From SpSt-333 sp964371615 (GTDB lineage Bacteria > Bacteroidota > Ignavibacteria > UBA10030 > UBA8401): a stretch of 64,000 bases of DNA. Position 1 is the first letter of the stretch; the number at the start of each line of letters is the position of its first letter. The notes under the pieces were generated by a model. It had not been told where the DNA came from and searched no databases. It saw only the letters and a list, made by a program, of their open reading frames with translations. Positions 61,726 to 64,000 of this stretch are shown one piece after another. The stretch spans positions 1,240,001 through 1,304,000 of the forward strand of contig CAYJMS010000001.1 of the NCBI GenBank assembly GCA_964371615.1. Reading direction: 5' to 3'. The translations under genes and the position numbers were made by a program.

Positions 61726-62291
61726 AGGCGATCTATCTTGCTCCACTGGGTACGATTGAAGATATCGTTCTCGAGACATTGGAAGTGTGTCTCTGGCAGG
61801 TCTTTGGATTTGAAATACGCCGAATGAATCCGCTTCCTGACCCGCAGTATGCTTTTGACGGTACTGTTCAGCAATATAGTTCGACGCTCATTTTGAAATC
61901 GATGCTTCGATCCGTTCCAAAGGATTCTATACGCATGCTCGGCATTACTCAACACGATCTCTTTATTCCCATGCTTAGTTTTGTCTTCGGGCATGCCCAG
62001 GTGAACGGATCAGCGGCCGTTATTTCGCTGGAACGGCTGCGGCAGGAATTTTATCACTTGCCAAAAAACGATACCGTTTTTCTTCACCGCGTCATGAAAG
62101 AGGCGGTTCACGAAATCGGACATACGTTCGGACTTATACATTGCCCGGACACACGGTGTGCAATGTCTCTGTCGAATGCGATTCAACACGTAGACAAAAA
62201 AAGCGAAGAGTTATGCATTAATTGCTCGATACTTTTTAATGATATCACACAACATATACGCCGTGACAACGGCATGGAGATACGACGATGA
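61722..62291 (+). CDS. amzA: Archaemetzincin family metalloprotease
   Basis: A 189-residue putative zinc aminopeptidase. It has the archaemetzincin signature H-E-I-G-H-T-F-G-L-I-H-C followed by P-D-T-R-C-A-M and, 16 residues on, C-I-N-C, giving a catalytic zinc plus a four-cysteine structural zinc site (consensus has about 17 residues at that gap). The GTG start overlaps the kinase stop (GTGA), and its stop overlaps the regulator ATG (ATGA), so all three proteins are made in a fixed ratio. A protease between a kinase and its regulator is unusual; it could tune or degrade a component of the complex. Confidence 0.88.
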   Translation: MKAIYLAPLGTIEDIVLETLEVCLWQVFGFEIRRMNPLPDPQYAFDGTVQQYSSTLILKSMLRSVPKDSIRMLGITQHDLFIPMLSFVFGHAQVNGSAAVISLERLRQEFYHLPKNDTVFLHRVMKEAVHEIGHTFGLIHCPDTRCAMSLSNAIQHVDKKSEELCINCSILFNDITQHIRRDNGMEIRR

Positions 62292-63649
62292 AAAAATTAT
62301 GGAATATCATGGTAGTGGATGACGAAGAAGTGATGCGCGAATCGCTGGCAGCGTGGCTGCGTGAAGACGGATATTCCGTCGACACTGCGGAATCGGGGAA
62401 GGAAGCGATCGAAAAAACAAAATTGAAGGAATATGCGATCTACTTCATCGATCTTAAAATGCCGGGCGGGTATGACGGCATCGAAACCATGATGGAGATC
62501 AGGAAGATTCAGCCGGATGCATCAATCATCATTGTGACCGCGTATGCGACCGTCGATACGGCTATTACCGCCATGAAGGAGGGGGCACAGGAATACATCG
62601 TCAAACCATGCAATCCCGAAGAGATCTCGTTGCTGGTAAGTCGAATCATCAAGATCAAGAATCTGCAAAGGGAAAATTCCATTTTGCGCAAAAAATTATC
62701 GAAGCAATATAATTTCTATGATATCATCAGCAAGAATCCGAAAATGACGGAGATATTTGGATTGATCAAAGAGGTGGCGAGTTTGCGCAGTACCGTCATG
62801 ATTCAGGGAGAGAGCGGCACGGGAAAAGAATTGATTGCTCGGTCGATCCATTTTTCCGGCGACCGTTCGGCCAGGCCGTTTGTCGGCGTATCGTGCGCGG
62901 CTTTGACGGAATCGCTGCTCGAATCGGAATTGTTCGGTCACGAAAAAGGCTCGTTTACCGGCGCTACCGGACAAAAGAAAGGGAAATTTGAGATTGCCGA
63001 GGGAGGAACAATATTTCTGGACGAGATCGGCGACATATCGCCGAAACTCCAATTGAATTTGCTGCGCATTCTGCAGGAGAGAAATTTTTACCGTGTCGGC
63101 GGAACGGAACAGATCAATGTTGATGTACGGGTCATAGCCGCCACCAACAGAAATCTTGAAGAGGCAGTACACGAAGGAAAATTCCGTGATGATCTCTATT
63201 ATCGATTAAATGTGATCAATATTAATATTCCGCCGCTGCGGGACCGGAGGGAAGATATTCCCCTGCTCGTTCACAATTTTATCGAACGCATATCGCCCGA
63301 ATTGGGACGGGATGTGAATGACATTTCCGAAGGTGCATTAAAAATTTTATTGAATCATAACTGGCCGGGAAATGTACGGGAATTAGAAAATGCCGTGGAA
63401 CGTGCCATTGTCACGTGCAAAGCAAAAGTGTTGACGGAGGATGATTTTACTTTCCTAGCAAATCACGGAAACGAACGAAAAGGGTGGGCAATTCCCACGG
63501 ACATGACGTTGGACGAGATCGAAAATCAGGCCATTACAGCAACACTGCAACGAACTCACGGCAATATTAAGGAATCGGCGTCAATCCTCGGAGTTGATCG
63601 CTCGACATTGTATGACAGGATAAAAAAATATAACCTTCCCAGAGGGTGA
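62288..63649 (+). CDS. Sigma54-dependent response regulator, NtrC family
   Basis: A 453-residue regulator: receiver domain (residues 1-120) with phospho-acceptor Asp55 in F-I-D-L-K-M-P and Lys107 in V-K-P; AAA+ domain with Walker A G-E-S-G-T-G-K (174-180), sigma54-contact loop G-S-F-T-G-A (221-226), Walker B F-L-D-E (243-246) and the R-D-D-L-Y-Y-R-L-N-V segment; and a C-terminal Fis-type helix-turn-helix (N-I-K-E-S-A-S-I-L-G-V-D-R-S-T-L-Y). Its target promoters are probably the two sigma54 sites at 59664-59680 and 60018-60034. Confidence 0.95.
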   Translation: MKKLWNIMVVDDEEVMRESLAAWLREDGYSVDTAESGKEAIEKTKLKEYAIYFIDLKMPGGYDGIETMMEIRKIQPDASIIIVTAYATVDTAITAMKEGAQEYIVKPCNPEEISLLVSRIIKIKNLQRENSILRKKLSKQYNFYDIISKNPKMTEIFGLIKEVASLRSTVMIQGESGTGKELIARSIHFSGDRSARPFVGVSCAALTESLLESELFGHEKGSFTGATGQKKGKFEIAEGGTIFLDEIGDISPKLQLNLLRILQERNFYRVGGTEQINVDVRVIAATNRNLEEAVHEGKFRDDLYYRLNVININIPPLRDRREDIPLLVHNFIERISPELGRDVNDISEGALKILLNHNWPGNVRELENAVERAIVTCKAKVLTEDDFTFLANHGNERKGWAIPTDMTLDEIENQAITATLQRTHGNIKESASILGVDRSTLYDRIKKYNLPRG

Positions 63650-63960
63650 ATCGTCGTTATCCCTTTATGTAAAGTTTTCCGGTTCGTGTCTTCACAGTCT
63701 CTACAGACTATTATGGTGTGAATAAACATCTCGCGGTGGGATGATTTCTTATCTCCTTGTCAATGATTACCATCATAAACACAATCAAATAACTATCACA
63801 GTCATACCGTCGCGGTAATTCCTCTGCTCTTATTCATTCGACTACTCCATTCGCCGGAGAAGTACGATTCTCAAGTTTTTCGTTGATTATATGGCGAAAT
63901 CTCACTAAATTTATAGACATTTTTGAATTATCCACCCATCCGTATTTGTAGAGGATCTCA
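63650..63960. other. Intergenic region before atpD
   Basis: No gene is seen in these 311 bases. They separate the regulator from the ATP synthase beta gene and must hold the atpD promoter. No hairpin that ends in a clear U-tract is seen after the regulator gene. Confidence 0.4.
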
Positions 63961-64000
63961 ATGAACAAAGGTAAAATTGTCCAAGTCATCGGACCTGTTG
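63961..64000 (+). CDS. atpD: ATP synthase F1 subunit beta, 5' end (cut by the window edge)
   Basis: The last 40 bases start with ATG, preceded by GAGGATC, and translate to M-N-K-G-K-I-V-Q-V-I-G-P-V, the highly conserved N-terminus of the catalytic beta subunit of F-type ATP synthase. No other atp gene lies upstream, which fits the split atp gene arrangement of the Bacteroidota/Chlorobiota group. Confidence 0.85.
   Translation, partial: MNKGKIVQVIGPV

Noticed and set aside
61467..61994. Minus-strand 175-codon frame across the kinase/archaemetzincin junction
   Set aside because: Antisense of two genes with firm family motifs; no promoter or ribosome-binding site.

Overview
The window looks like a chromosome segment from the Bacteroidota/Chlorobiota group, most likely the Ignavibacteriota. 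The evidence is type IX secretion sorting tails on two proteins, DUF4270/Kelch and TonB-receptor/DUF4249 lipoprotein pairs, an ECF sigma factor with its anti-sigma factor, a DUF5916 outer-membrane protein, and an atpD start at the right edge with no other atp gene before it (in this group atpD/atpC usually sit apart from the main atp operon). The left 40 kb is AT-rich and accessory in character; the right 23 kb has higher GC and reads like core genome.

Layout. 0-3.1 kb: two small envelope proteins, a tyrosine recombinase and an orphan. 3.6-15.7 kb: a defence-like island holding a Type IIG restriction-modification enzyme coupled to a zinc-ribbon protein and a PD-(D/E)XK protein, a 757-aa zinc-ribbon/nuclease protein, an AlbA_2 (Schlafen-type) protein coupled to a membrane protein, and a Fic enzyme with an N-terminal AbiEi-like domain behind four direct repeats. 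15.9-25.9 kb: envelope genes (OmpP1/FadL-like barrel, DUF4270, Kelch, CBM9-like lipoprotein), an ECF sigma/anti-sigma/Spy-like operon, and a TonB receptor with its lipoprotein. 26.9-28.5 kb: a hybrid histidine kinase.

28.95-40.2 kb: an array of nine promoterless, co-oriented single-gene cassettes separated by attC-like sites, with no integron integrase in the window (a CALIN-type array). Cargo is mainly secreted or lipoproteins: a trypsin-like protease with a T9SS tail, a HEXXH metallopeptidase, a PQQ-like propeller, DUF6429, a duplicated-domain T9SS protein and unknowns. Three attC sites carry degenerate 5' ends of IS110-family transposases, all in the same orientation and with the IS end abutting the same part of attC. 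Just right of the array is the 3' part of a tRNA-Thr(CGT), starting at the anticodon loop and followed by a terminator: a probable attachment-site scar of a larger island that runs off the left edge.

40.8-52.6 kb: TPR sensor-like protein, small membrane and zinc-ribbon proteins, an RsbU-type phosphatase, DUF5916 protein, ABC-F ATPase, beta-lactamase-fold hydrolase and a VF530 protein. 52.6-59.6 kb (minus strand): a seven-gene operon for a membrane redox complex resembling Qrc / alternative complex III modules (multihaem cytochrome c, molybdopterin-oxidoreductase-like subunit, four-cluster ferredoxin, NrfD), bracketed by two unusual GcvH-like proteins that both have cysteine clusters. Divergent to it (60.1-63.6 kb) is a translationally coupled trio: a histidine kinase with two haem-c-type motifs in its sensor domain, an archaemetzincin protease and a sigma54-dependent NtrC-type regulator. 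Both promoters facing the shared intergenic region match the sigma54 GG-N10-GC rule, so the kinase/regulator pair probably controls the respiratory operon and itself.
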